Assembly (NCBI GenBank): GCA_029851415.1
Contig: CM056743.1
Coordinates: 122,046,305 to 122,110,304, forward strand
Reading direction: 5' to 3'
Source: Eretmocerus hayati
Lineage: Eukaryota; Arthropoda; Insecta; Hymenoptera; Aphelinidae
DNA length: 64,000 bases
Shown here piece after piece: positions 49,801 to 59,033 of the stretch. The notes below the pieces were generated by a model. That model was not told the origin of the DNA, ran no database searches, and was given only the letters and a program-made list of their open reading frames with translations. A program made the translations under genes and the position numbers. Within the stretch, counting starts at the first letter, position 1. The number at the start of each line of letters is the position of its first letter.

Positions 49801-51539
49801 TCTTAGGTAGTTTTGAGTTGGACCATTAGAAAAATTCGAGGGTTGAGTCTGGACGAATAATATCGCGTTTTGCACCTGATATGGGGTTTGTGTGACTACT
49901 CTTGAACAATCGATACAAGAGATCATTCGAAAAAAGCATATATCATCGCATTACTCTTTCAAAATTGCCAGCAAATGAGCAAGCTTTCTGCATTCACCCC
50001 AACATACAAATATGCCCTTTTTCATTTGTGTGTCAGAAATACTACAATTGAAAACTTCCTTCTGTTTTTCTTCATTCCAGGAATTTTTCTTCTGTGCCTT
50101 TGAGACAGTCGGATACCTTGTAACTTCTGCATTGGTGGCAAATCTAACTTTCGCAAGTGCAAGCCTAGGCGTAGCTGCTGTGAGTATATTTCTGCCGGTC
50201 TCATGGACCCCGATTAGATTAACAAACTTCTAGCATGTACATGGTGGGTAGTATGAAAACGGATTTCTTTAACGTCAAAGTTTCCAGGATGCAGAGCGAA
50301 AAATAGCGAGAAGTCTCGTTTTCAAACTCTTCTATAACATGTGAACTCCTATTATCACCGAATTTATCAAGCCAAAAATGTCTGAATTTCTCCCCGAATG
50401 AGATGATTTCAGCATATTAAAGAATGCTTTATCCACACAGATCATGAATTTTCAGAGTAATCGTCGGGTTGTCATCAAGCTCAAACGCTATTTGTTACGA
50501 TAATATGTAAATATCTCAATCTGATGTATCGCTCATATGATGACCAATTTATTCGCATTTTATTCAGTCTTGATATACAGATACATGCAAACCTCGGTAT
50601 TTGTGATCATCATCTATTCGCGTTTACCCAGTTGATAATCATGCCTCGTGTTCGTGGCAATCTGCCTGGGTACTTTCGGTCTGACTCGTCAAATTCTGAG
50701 ATTTAGTTGACTGAGAAGGATTTCGATAATCTTTCGTGTACGTTGAGTGATCGACTCTGGTCGCAGTTCGTTCTCTCTAGTAAAAAAACGGAAAGTGCCA
50801 ACCTCCATTTCGTCAACACGATAACAAACAAAACAGTCTGCTAGTTCTACGATGGTCAACATTCAGACTATCGCTGTTCTAAGAATTCGTTCTCATTTAC
50901 CCATTGAGGTTTGGTGGATCAAATTATTCAAGCACTCTGATTCGAAGTATATTGATTACTCCATCAAAGGAAAGTCAGCTTTCTGGGAGAAATGTAATCA
51001 TGAACCTAATCATTCGTGCTTATATAGCAGGCGTCTGAGCCAGAAATGAACAGCTTAAAACTCCTAGAATCGCCTAAAATTAAGATGTTAATGAATTGAT
51101 TCTTGACGTTGAGTAAAACTTGAAACGGAAATCCCTATTTTCTATGAGTACTCTCATCCTATAGGTAAGTTGATGAGCTTTACAGCAGTAACTTACAGTC
51201 AACCATGTAATTTTTTATGACAAATGTGAATTACATCTGTGAGCTTCATCAGATTTCTGACAGGCCAGTACTTTTTAGGAACCAATGAAATCGCGAATAC
51301 CGGAGTTTACCCCTAGTCGGCGAAATTATATGAGCTGAGCCAGGTATCCCCTGATTGCAGAATAATCACTCAAATTACATAACTAAAATATTTTGCAGCT
51401 GTTTGGATTCATCGCCATGAGCGTGTATGGTTTCGACTGTTGGGACAAGTTCAAAGCCATGAAGAATGGTGACTACCCTCAAGGCCAGCGGCCATCATCA
51501 AAGCCTGTTTCAGCTGTAGGCAGCCCTGTAGGATACTAG
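31720..51539 (+). CDS. CKLF-like MARVEL transmembrane (CMTM4-type) protein, four coding exons
   Basis: Joining 31720-31848, 35172-35345, 50081-50179 and 51399-51539 gives 180 aa. Every junction is phase 0 with GT donors and AG acceptors. The product has a short Thr/Ser-rich cytoplasmic N-terminus (1-40) with the RYDPSYLRTLPG motif just before the first membrane helix. Hydrophobic segments lie at about 41-58, 65-90, 103-134 and 135-146, and a polar tail (147-180) ends SPVGY. Order, length and helix spacing fit the MARVEL tetraspan fold of CMTM proteins, which act in membrane apposition and vesicle trafficking; the exact function in insects is not shown here. Intron 1 is 3.3 kb, intron 2 14.7 kb and packed with transposons, intron 3 1.2 kb. 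All frames are open with no internal stops, so the gene looks functional. CMTM4-like is my family call; other CMTM paralogues are possible. Confidence 0.88.
32356..32693. mobile_element. MITE family A, copy 3
   Basis: CTAACGAGGAACACCCAGGG and CCCTGGGTGCTCCTTGTAAG are the ends; GCTGAAACTCTGGG and CCCAGAGTTTCAG lie further in; the centre contains CATTAGCATTACGAGTATA. In intron 1 of the CMTM-type gene. A TG/CA-rich stretch (32700-32762) follows. Confidence 0.72.
33429..33566. repeat. Short inverted-repeat element (about 140 bp)
   Basis: CCAAAAACAGTGGATACATGTG pairs with CACAAATGTATCCACTGTTTTTGC over a 90-bp centre. It looks like a small MITE in intron 1 of the CMTM-type gene. Confidence 0.6.
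34085..34383. mobile_element. Single-arm, degraded relative of the 54793-55884 element
   Basis: Blocks such as AAAGAGCTACAAGATCCCG, GGATTTTTGCG and the end GGCGGGTACTG|TA match the right half of the 1.1-kb palindrome, but the left half is absent. It is an old, partly deleted copy in intron 1 of the CMTM-type gene. Confidence 0.5.
35172..35345 (+). CDS. CMTM-type gene, coding exon 2 (TM1-TM2)
   Basis: It encodes 58 residues, from VLNILGF to IPWLKI, with acceptor AAAACAG and donor GTAAGT. It holds most of the first membrane helix, a short loop (HSHHNRSGW) and the second helix (IAMTGFWMTGLLLVFYLF). This is the most characteristic MARVEL stretch in the gene. Confidence 0.87.
35467..36130 (+). 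mobile_element. tRNA-derived SINE, fullest copy
   Basis: A box A-like TGTCTCAGTCGGTAGAG is followed about 50 nt on by a perfect box B GGTTCGATTCC (35527-35537). These are Pol III promoter elements of a tRNA-type head. A GC-rich body without ORF continues for about 600 bp (GGGGAGGGTAGGTAACC, CTCCCCGAGGCCCCCGAGG). It lies in the sense direction of the CMTM-type gene intron. Other copies are at 26917-27310 and 49405-49640. Confidence 0.6.
37163..37234. repeat. Strong hairpin (cruciform) inside the left arm
   Basis: CATGACGAGTGCTGCAAAC (37178-37196) pairs perfectly with 37200-37218 over a 3-nt loop. An outer stem GCAATCGCGG pairs with CCGCGATTGC. It looks like a structured insertion. Confidence 0.75.
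37347..38182 (+). pseudogene. 5'-truncated non-LTR retrotransposon, end of reverse transcriptase ORF
   Basis: The frame encodes QCKYLGLEIDHHMRWDKELE, then LIYILAKLSKIMSP and YGLYYSTMTYGIV, the typical C-terminal thumb region of LINE reverse transcriptases (YLG motif and ILYYS..YGI). A TGA at 37581-37583 replaces a Trp codon before WGGASKSNLG; the frame then runs on to 37937. The 3' end is AATAAATATCAAATATCAAA, a short repeat tail. It splits the left arm of the 36325-39735 element exactly, so it inserted later. Enzymatically dead. Confidence 0.8.
40509..40638. repeat. 34-bp GC-rich tandem repeat, four copies
   Basis: Units starting GGGCCGTG fall at 40509, 40543, 40577 and 40611. Each contains GGTCCCCGGGGGTCACGG, itself near-palindromic (CCGTG...CACGG). 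A three-copy version lies inverted at about 47360-47455. The base composition is very different from the AT-rich surroundings. Confidence 0.8.
40871..42605. mobile_element. TA-flanked palindromic element nested in 40492-47470
   Basis: It begins TGATGAATTCCTCGCCAAAG and ends with GGCGTGGAATTCATCA, flanked by TA on both sides. Arms of about 830 bp meet near 41738 around ATATGCGATG. Identity of the arms is about 90-95% by eye. No intact gene; the apparent frames are mirrored between the arms. Confidence 0.75.
42610..45376. mobile_element. TA-flanked 2.8-kb inverted-repeat element
   Basis: The left end is TA|GCACCCATATCTGC and the right end is ATACGGGTAC|TA. Matching segments run inward on both sides (ATCACTAGGG, GATCATCCTGAG..AAGGAACG, CTAGGAGCTATTTGCTGAG, CGGAGGCGAGCCTCGAGC) and meet near 44100-44180. 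The left side carries about 380 bp more than the right. No coding gene was recognised. Confidence 0.68.
45379..47125. mobile_element. AGGTAAGT-ended TIR element, copy 2, interrupted by a younger insert
   Basis: It starts AGGTAAGTATACCCAACTTG right after TA. The right end is split: GGGTACACTTA at 46332, then the insert 46333-47120, then TA CCT at 47121-47125, followed by the flanking TA. It is the second copy of the 4339-5175 element: both contain TGCCCCCATAT, GATTCCTTG.TTCAAGACC (or CTC) and ATGGGGGCAAGTTGGGT blocks. Confidence 0.78.
46333..47120. mobile_element. 788-bp near-perfect palindromic MITE inserted in an older element
   Basis: Ends are CAGTACCGTTCATAAGTTC and its reverse complement, flanked by TA. 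The arms of about 375 bp look nearly identical, so it is the youngest insertion of the nest. CAGT..ACTG ends with a TA target resemble Tc1/mariner-type MITEs. No coding capacity is visible. Confidence 0.8.
47360..47455. repeat. 34-bp GC-rich tandem repeat, three inverted copies
   Basis: Reverse-complement units (CCGTGACC..CCGGGGACCACGG) match those at 40509-40638 in the right arm of the same element. The copy number differs by one between the arms, so the array has expanded or contracted after the element formed. Confidence 0.78.
47856..48425. repeat. Two overlapping short inverted repeats
   Basis: AACACGTTCGCTGCG (about 47860) pairs with CGCAGCGAACGTGTT (about 48090), and CGGGACCCACGGGTGGGTCCCG is a hairpin at 47876-47898. 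Next to it GGGACCTGGTCCTGGGAAAAT and its mirror CTCCCAGGGCCAGGTC flank 48195-48400. They may be degraded MITEs in intron 2. Confidence 0.5.
49405..49640 (-). mobile_element. SINE copy, 3' part, antisense
   Basis: Read on the minus strand, CCCGATCAGAAA, then GTAACGCCTTCCCCTCGAGG follow the same order as the 3' part of the SINE at 35980-36110. The 5' tRNA head is missing. Confidence 0.45.
50081..50179 (+). CDS. CMTM-type gene, coding exon 3 (TM3)
   Basis: It encodes 33 residues, EFFFCAFETVGYL to ASLGVAA, after a pyrimidine-rich acceptor (CTTCATTCCAG) and before donor GTGAGT. The EFFFCA start and the hydrophobic helix match the third MARVEL segment. It lies 14.7 kb from exon 2, beyond the transposon nest. 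Confidence 0.85.
51399..51539 (+). CDS. CMTM-type gene, terminal coding exon (TM4 and tail)
   Basis: It encodes 46 residues and the TAG stop after acceptor ATTTTGCAG. LFGFIAMSVYGFDCW completes the fourth hydrophobic segment, followed by the polar tail with DKFKAMKNGDYPQGQ and the end SPVGY. No AATAAA is visible in the first 500 nt downstream; the closest are an AATAAT near 51697 and an AATAAA at 52147, so the polyadenylation site is uncertain. Confidence 0.85.
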   Translation: MFGFIAMSVYGFDCWDKFKAMKNGDYPQGQRPSSKPVSAVGSPVGY

Positions 51540-51849
51540 AAGCCTAATTAGAACAAATATATCTCATCAACTGAAATGCAGATGGGTTGGCATACTTCTT
51601 TTTGTACACCGCTTTGCAATACTATTTATTTACACAACACCATTTAACACCACTTTCAAATCTGAAGGTCCATAGAATAGAGGCAGATCAGAGTGAATAA
51701 TTCTCTGATAGATATGTTAACTTATTATAATACCTTATAGTTCCGCTAGGAAACTGGTTCATCTATTTGCTACCATACACGAGTATACACTATCGTATAT
51801 TCCATGAAGTTGTATGCACTTGACTCACAAGGGAAATCCCCCAGTCTCA

Positions 51850-52125
51850 ATGGTCACGAAGTTGACTCAAACTCTAGGAATCTTCGAGTTTTTGGGGAAA
51901 ATGAAGGAATCTCAGTAGACTTTGTTCAGTGGGCGTCCTGTCCCAAGACCCAACTACACAAATTAGAATTACCATATATCTGTTGCGTGATTGGCGGTTT
52001 AATGCGAGTTTATGCCAATAATTCTATTTTGGGTGGTTTGGAATAGCAGACCCCAGATTGAACAAAACCCTTCGAGATACCTTCATTTCTTACTGAGTTG
52101 ATGCTCTCCTCGTCAGTTATCTTGT
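51850..52125. mobile_element. MITE family A, probable diverged copy 5
   Basis: AAAATGAAGGAATCTC..ACTTTGTTCAGTGG pairs with AACAAAACCCTTCGAGATACC..TTCATTT and resembles the middle of copy 2. It lies just after the CMTM stop codon, in a region that may be 3' UTR. Ends not resolved. Confidence 0.4.
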
Positions 52126-53929
52126 ATCGTTTGTTGTTGAGTCTATCAATAAAGAGAGTAAACCACCTTTCCCAGGTGATACTATTATTTGTAAGAAACT
52201 CCACTGCAGCTACGATACTGTTCAAACCGTACAAGATCATTGTTTGTATAAAGGAAATAACAATTAGAAAATGGCAACACGTTCTCTACGATGAGGGCTT
52301 CATCGGTGAAGTCCACAATTCTTTAGGTCAAATGAATTGATGCTCCAAGAGAAAATCTACCTCTATCTAATTGTTTTATCAGGATGTGAAGATCTACAAT
52401 CATCTAAAAACTACAAAAAAGTTGCTTTTGTACCGAAGGTGTTGAGTGTCAGGAACACTTTCGAGGCGTAGACGATAAGATGTACAGTATTTCAGATCGC
52501 CGTAAGATAGAACAGAGAGTTTTATAGTATGTATAACTTCTTGTTACGCAAGTTGAAATATGTAAACAGACTATATCAAATATGTTATAGACAGAAGTAA
52601 TCTTGTCATGACTCTAAGAAATGAAGATTGAAGTGATTAACTGTCTCTTTGTTATTGCAAACTCTTTGAACATCCGGCAAGGAGTGACAAGCTGAGAAGA
52701 TACGTACAGAAGAATCTACTCAAATCTATCACATGAAGAGCCTTTGAAGTCATTGTAATTGCGGAAGAACTCTATTCAGACGATGTGAGAATATCCGTCG
52801 GATACGGACAGTAATAAGAGTTTCACAAACAATGGTGAACACAACCATCGATGGATTTGGGGATTTAATAGCACCAGTTATGAAAATGAATCAAATCCAT
52901 CAATGTTCACCGGAATGAATTACGTGTGGGGTGGTGGCGTGGCGTGTTGTGGCGTGACAATCGTGTCGTAGAGCTTTGTCTGTCATCACCTTTACGAAAT
53001 GAGACGAGGAAGGGGCCACCTCGTCCTCGTTTCGGCAAATTCTCTTATCCCCTAGAAATCTCACCAAGATTACTCCGGAAACGCCAACGATAATTTACAA
53101 TACGATTAAACCTAAATTCCTGTATTATTTATTTGTATAATTGCACTCCAATGCGCGTATTTGGCATACTCTACCTTGATCGTTAATACACAAATATCTC
53201 ATCTATTTTCCTATTCATCAGTTTCCCTCACAAGCTTTTGAAACATAAAGTACTTCTAGTAAGTGGAATTGCGTCTGGTGAGAACAGAGCAAATTTTTTT
53301 CATAAGAAAAAAAAACAGAGCAAATTTGACAGAGACCGTGATCTATTTTAATAACAATTACGGAGATATGGGCAAATATCAGGAACTATGCGATTTCGAC
53401 TTTGAAATTTCGAGAATTTCCAGAATGGCAACACATCTCCCATGAGCTTTTGTTTGGTCCAAGTAATGCTCAAACAATGATGAAATACTTGCGTGAATCA
53501 TTTTGGAGCTCCGCCGTGGATTTGTGAGGGAGTAGAAGATTTTACGATGTATTTGGATGGGACCCTCATATTTCCGTAATTCTAATTGGCTCGTGTGTAT
53601 GTGAATACATGGCATCCTTGGTGTAGGAATAGAAGAAAGGAGATGAGTTTAATGGTTTACAGTGTCTTTTGAAGGTCTGCGGTACAAAATGAAGATGTGC
53701 CACAGCCGCCATAACGCTCATTTTCGTAATTTGTCGATCCTCACAAGCCTCGCATCACGACCGAGATGAGTCTGTAGTAGGGGAGATCCTCGTAGTCATT
53801 TCTTGAGGTACAAATATCAGTTTACATGTGGTTTCAATCCTAACGGAATCGAAATTTTCGTGTGCTTCACGAAAAACGATTTTTTTGACCCCATTTACGC
53901 AAAAATAACTTTCCTCATTCTAACTAAGA
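52126..53929. other. Downstream of the CMTM gene, nothing recognised
   Basis: Possible distal 3' UTR at first (AATAAA at 52147). A small GC-rich inverted stretch lies near 52925-53035 (GACGAGGAAGGGGCCACC). No gene seen. Confidence 0.4.
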
Positions 53930-54254
53930 GAGTGTTTCAGATCCGGATCACGGATTCGGCTGAAACTCTGGGAATAGTCTTCTTTTTGCACCAAAAAATG
54001 AAACCCAAAATTATAAACCCTAACGCTCAAGCGTTTCCTGGCTGCAGCCAAGGACATTAGCATTGCACATATAGGACATGTTGAAAATCGTACATATAGG
54101 TATACCTGCAATGCTATTGTCTTTGGCTGTAGCTCGGAAACGCTTGAGCGTTAGGGTCTATGATTTTGAGTCCCATCTTTTGGTACTGAAAGAAGACTAT
54201 TTCCAAAGTTTCAGCCAAATCCATGACTCGGATCTGAAACACTCTCCTGGTAAG
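53930..54254. mobile_element. MITE family A, copy 4
   Basis: CTAACTAAGAGAGTGTTTC and GAAACACTCTCCTGGTAAG are the ends, with GGCTGAAACTCTGGGAATAG mirrored on the right. Long, well-matched inner stem AACGCTCAAGCGTTTCC; centre CATTAGCATTGCACATATAG. Confidence 0.72.
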
Positions 54255-54792
54255 CCGCATCGTCGTGCGGAATCGAGCACACTATCGTTCTTGGGCTAGA
54301 TTTGTAGGTTTTTGGATGTAGAATAAGATGTTGTTTCTACCGATACGAAATATTGACCGCCCCGAGTGCTGCATCCATTAGAAGGGCGATACAGGAAAAA
54401 ATGTAAAATCGGAGTTCGCTCCAACGAATCATCGCCACTCTGACGCATTGATAGGCACAGCCTCGAGCGAAGATTATATGTTTCTATGCATTATAATTCA
54501 TCACATACCCAATTTTCAGACCGATCGGTGAATCGCCCCGCCTGTGGCGAGCTAAGGCGTGAGAGAATTACGGCCCTGTTCGGTCGAAAATTGCGATTTT
54601 GTCACAAAGAAGCTTCTCCCAGTGACTTTCTATAGCAAGTAATAGGCTTCTGAATGATGCAGAACTGTTATATATGAGTGGATCTTCAAGATGATCCAAT
54701 GCGAGCGGCGGAAAAAACGCGACTGTTCTTCTGACAACGTGAAAATAGGCCTGTTCGGCCAAACCGCATACTTCGTGAGATTTGCCCATATA

Positions 54793-55884
54793 CAGCACCG
54801 GTCAAAATTAATCATGCTCAGTCTCAGTCAATCAGCGATAACTCTGGCCCATTTGGTCGTAGAAAAATTTTGAAAAGAGAAAATTGAAGATCAGGAATAA
54901 ACCTATCAATTTAGAGGTTCAAAAAATTTTTTCATTTTTTCATGGGGTTGTAAGTGGCGACGAAAAAACGGTTTTTTTTTCTCTTCAATCAAACACCTGT
55001 AATTTTGACGCGCATCATCCGATCGTAAAAATCTCAACGGGATTTTGTAGTTCTTTTCAAAACCTTTGAATCCCTTCTTTCAAAGTTTTCCCTACGATTT
55101 TTCCCATCACACTGGCGAGCTTTAGAAGCATACTTTTCTAAGCATGTGTTCTCACGGAGGCATGGAAGCTCGCGCCGACTTGATTTCTCAATGCTCGTGG
55201 TATATGCAGAAAGTCTCTTAAAAAATTTTCGTCAGGCATGATTTCGACGTAAAATTTTTTGATCTTTCAGACTATGCTATCAGATTGTCAGTTTAACGAG
55301 TCCCAAACGTCTTCTTTCGTCTTGAGCAGATATTTGATTTTTGTCTTGTTAAAGACAAAAAAGACATGTGGGGCTCATTAAACTGTCAATCTGATAGCAT
55401 AGTCTGAAAGATCAGAAAATTTTACGTCGAAATCATGCCTGACGAAAATTTTTTAGATCACTTTCTGCATTGAACACGAGCATTGAGAAATCAAGTCGGC
55501 GCGAGCTTCCATGCCTCCGTAAGAACACATGCTTAGGAAAGTATGCTTCTAAAGCTCGCCAGTGTGATGGGAAAAATCGTAGGGAAAACTTTGAAAGAAG
55601 GAATTCAAAGGTTTTGAAAAGAACTACAAAATCCCGTTGAGATTTTTACGATCGGATGATGCGCGTCAAAATTACAGGTGTTTGATTGAAGAGAAAAAAA
55701 ACCATTTTTCGTCGCCACTTACGACCCCATAAAAGAGAGGAAAAATTTTTTTGGACCTCTAGATTGATAGGTTTTTTCCTGATCTTCAATTTTCTTTTTT
55801 CAAAATTCTTCTTCGACCAAATGGGCCAGAGTTATCGCTGATTCACTGAGGCTGAGCATGATAGATTAATTTTGACGGGTACTG
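54793..55884. mobile_element. 1.1-kb palindromic CAGT-type element
   Basis: TA|CAGCACCGGTCAAAATTAAT on the left, ATTAATTTTGACGGGTACTG|TA on the right. Arms of about 540 bp fold at about 55340 around TGTCTTGTTAAAGACA. End sequence and TA flank resemble the 46333-47120 element, suggesting the same mobilising transposase. Both arms show frames that are mirror images, not genes. Confidence 0.8.
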
Positions 55885-55886
55885 TA

Positions 55887-57130
55887 TGTCAAAGAGAATG
55901 TTCGATGTAGATGACAAAGAGAATAGAATTAATAGAAATAGGGCACTTATTAGTATTTTTCAAACAGCATGGATAAACCATGAATGAAAAGTTGTAACAT
56001 AAAGTTTCGACATTTGATCTGAGCAAATAGGGGAATAATCTCGAAACAGAAACTTGTGAGGAATTCGATTTCATCTTCAGGACCAAATATTTCAATGTCT
56101 TACAGGTTAATAAGTCCGGAATAGCCTCTCACAAAACTTCTCATTCGAGTAATCGATTGAGTCTTTCAGAAATTTTCCATGAGAAAAATCGTAGTGTCAC
56201 TTGGAGGTCAGAGTTGGATGCGTAATTCAATGTCCCTAGAGCGGAATCAGATACTGATGTGTTGCAATGGTTGAAATTGCATGTAGATTTTTACACATTA
56301 TTGTCTAAAATGAACAGGGATATTTTGTGCATTATGCCGAGCTCTATAACATCTGAGCGGTTATCTTCAAGAGCAGTTTTAGTTGCCAGAGATAACGAAT
56401 TATGCATGAAAAACCTCTTTATCGGTTTGTGGGTGAAGACTCCATCATTGGAAGGGATTCGTCGAATAAAATTTGGACTATGATCATTCTCATTTGCATC
56501 GTTCTATGTAAAGCACGAATTTTATAATAAGTCCAGTGTTCTTGATGCAAACTATGGTTCGTGATGATTGATCTCATGATTTTGATGTTAACAATCGTCC
56601 GTTCTAGCCTTACTTGCTACCGATCGTTCGGCTTGTAAATGCTCTTGATAAGTCATAGGCACCAGAATAGTACATTTCGATACAAGGGTGGAAAAATAAG
56701 TTTTACACCCGTGTATCGAATACTATTTTTTGACAAACTGTGAGAGAAAGTGGGAAATCAGTGCGGAAAAGGTACTTTCTCGTACAGTGTGTCAAAAATA
56801 CTTTTATAGTTCAATAATAATAGTTATGAAATAATGGTTGCTGATCAATTCAAGGTGTCTAAAAAAAGTTTTTAAAATAGTCCGCAAAATTGGTATTGTG
56901 TAAATTATACTGACTAATGATGGAGATATAACTTCGAGTAAGCAACAATCACGTCTGGCAACAATGAATATCGAGGAATTGTATTATAGTTTCTTTTCAA
57001 TTAGCTGAGCTGGTATATCTTCGTTCAATCCATTAGGCTGAAAAACTTTCGTTAAATGGCATATGTCTAAAAGGTTAATCAAAGCGAGGTCAATTTAAGT
57101 CATTGTGCAGTGTGCATAAGTTGACCTTTG
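55887..57130. other. Nothing recognised besides hairpins
   Basis: Featureless AT-rich DNA apart from the two hairpins at 56668-56813. A 74-aa frame at 56259-56483 has no recognisable motif. Confidence 0.45.
56668..56813. repeat. Two adjacent hairpins
   Basis: TTCGATACAAGGGTG pairs with CACCCGTGTATCGAA (56668-56720), and TTTTTGACAAACTGTGAGAGAAAGT pairs imperfectly with ACTTTCTCGTACAGTGTGTCAAAAA (about 56728-56812). Non-coding. Confidence 0.55.
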
Positions 57131-57580
57131 ATTCGGTCTAGTTCAGTCTAGTATGGTCTAATACGGTCTAGTTCGGTTTGGTTTGTTCTCATTCGGTCTA
57201 GTTCGATCTACTTTGGCCTACTTTGGTCTAGACCAGATTGGACCGAACTAGACCGTATTAGACCATACTAGACTGAAGTAGACCCAATTAGCCCGAATTA
57301 GACCGAACTGGATCAAATTAGAACGAATTAACCGGATCTAGACCCAACTACACCGAGTTAGACAGAAGTAGACCGAACCAGACCGATCTAGATTGAAGTG
57401 GATCGAATTGGACCAGTCTAGACCGTATTTGACAATACTAGACTGAACTAGACCGAATTAGATCGACCTAGGCCTAATTCAATAGAACTAGACCTACCGA
57501 GACCTTATTACCCCGAACCAGACCGATGTAGATCGAGCTAAACTCATTTAGATCGAAGTCGACTTAAGTAGGCTAAACCT
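57131..57580. repeat. Decamer satellite with strand switch
   Basis: About ten units like TCGGTCTAGT (57131-57229) turn at GGTCTAGACC (about 57226) into about 30 units of the reverse complement (ACTAGACCGA), diverging towards 57580. The two halves could fold as one long hairpin. Confidence 0.75.
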
Positions 57581-57638
57581 AACCTAATCAAAAGGATCAA
57601 AAAGATCCATCAAATTCTTTGCGACTAGATATATTTTT

Positions 57639-58143
57639 TCGCAACTGTGTGCGCGAAGTTGTAAAAAAATGAGACTTCTCTTCATTATTTACAGTGCGAG
57701 AAGTAATGCGTGAATGACTTCTCGCACAGTTTTACATTTACGCACTGGTGGAGTGTGCGTAAATGTAACTTCTCGCTCTAATGCATTCTCATTCACGCAC
57801 AGTCTCAAAATATGACGTCACGTCATCCCTCTGAATTTGGCCTTTCTTGAAAACTTTGTTTTTGCAACTGTGTGCGCGAAGTTGTAAAAAAATGAGACTT
57901 CTCTGCATTATTTACAGTGCGAGAAGTAATGCGTGAATGACTTCTCGCACAGTTTTACATTTACGCACTGATGGAGTGTGCGTGAATGTAACTTCTCGCT
58001 CTAATGCATTTTCATTCACGCACAGTTCCAAAATATGATGTCACGTCATCCCTCTGAATTTGGCCTTTCTTGAAAACTTTGTTTCCAAGATAATCTTGCT
58101 CGGACAGTGGTGCATTTAATTACAACTTCGCGCACAGTTGCCA
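57639..58143. repeat. Inverted-repeat element with a 223-bp internal duplication
   Basis: GCAACTGTGTGCGCGAAGTTG recurs at 57641 and 57864, and its reverse complement occurs at about 58122-58141. Both duplicate units contain GCGAGAAGT and GTGCGTGAATG-type motifs (CG-rich) and TGACGTCACGTCA or similar. Confidence 0.65.
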
Positions 58144-58204
58144 AAAATAGTATACGCAACACGTGCGAGAAGTTTCCGCACACGTTGCCAACTCGCGCGA
58201 GAAG

Positions 58205-58335
58205 TAACATTCACGCACACTTCGAAACTTCTCGCACACCTAGAAGTACATATTTACGCACGCTCACGAAGCGAGCGTGCGTAAATGTGTTCTTCTGGCT
58301 GTGCGAGAAGTTCCAAAGTGTGCGTGAATATTAAC
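58205..58335. repeat. Inverted repeat of GCGAGAAGT motifs
   Basis: ATTCACGCACACTTCGAAAC pairs with TTCCAAAGTGTGCGTGAAT, with an inner perfect stem TTTACGCACGCTC/GAGCGTGCGTAAA. It ends 70 bp before the BEN element. Confidence 0.6.
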
Positions 58336-58412
58336 TTCTCACACTCGTTTGGCAACTTGTGCGGAAATTGACCTTCTCGCACTTGTTGCGTAATATACTA
58401 CCCGTGAAAAAG

Positions 58413-58548
58413 TGTTTGGTACATGATCACGCATGACCGTGTACCGCTCGTGGTACATGATCACGCATGACGGCGTACCGAAAATGGCGGTACGTCGTCA
58501 TGCATGAATTATGCATGACCATGCATGAACTATGCATGACCATGCATT
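58413..58548. promoter_or_regulatory. Subterminal repeat cluster in BEN-element TIR
   Basis: Direct repeats of TACATGATCACGCATGAC occur twice about 36 bp apart, followed by four ATGCATGA/ATGCATGAC units and mirrored GTACCG/CGGTAC steps. The same cluster lies inverted at about 62879-63013. Subterminal arrays like this commonly bind the mobilising protein; binding by BEN is inference. Confidence 0.5.
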
Positions 58549-58549
58549 G

Positions 58550-58580
58550 TATAAACTAGTGAACATACCGTCAATTATTT
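58550..58580 (+). promoter_or_regulatory. Candidate TATA box of the BEN gene in the left TIR
   Basis: GTATAAACTAG gives a TATAAA at 58550-58555, with GTCAATTA about 20-25 nt downstream as a weak initiator. The same box exists inverted in the right TIR. Position upstream of the first ATG is compatible with a BEN gene leader of about 450 nt. Confidence 0.25.
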
Positions 58581-59033
58581 GCTACTTCGGTGATCACAAA
58601 AAGATCTTGGGTTGTGAATCAATCCAAAAATTTCTTCACTCTCTTTCTTTTATTATGTCTTAACATAACTTCAGCTAGACAGTCATAATGGAAATGAGTT
58701 TGTCAATACTTTGAAAATGAGATATACATAGGAATGTCACAACAAGAACGATAACATTAATAGGAAATCAATAACGTGATAGGAATTTGGGTTTAGTTTC
58801 ACCCGAGAAACTAAATCAACATAATAATTTGTGAAAAAAAGACATACAGCTTTCATAATATGATACATTCTTCACTATGAAATCCATAGTGTGGTCGAAA
58901 TTCATAAATCTCAAAATTTTCTTACTATGGCGTAAGGAAGCAGAGTGCGTTGCGAAGCGATCAGTTCATTCCCGTTAACCTTGCAAATTTGTTCATGCGT
59001 TTGGCACATCGTGTGATTCTCAATTGAATTATC

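Larger units (their letters stand above)
47471..50080. other. Rest of CMTM intron 2
   Basis: Besides the inverted repeats at 47856-48425 and the antisense SINE piece, a minus frame (47633-47854, EPTVPQGVPSDPSTNQLPD) has a polyprotein-like composition but no domain. Nothing else recognised. Confidence 0.4.

Noticed and set aside
57131..57580. CRISPR array
   Set aside because: Contiguous 10-bp units without spacers in a eukaryotic context.
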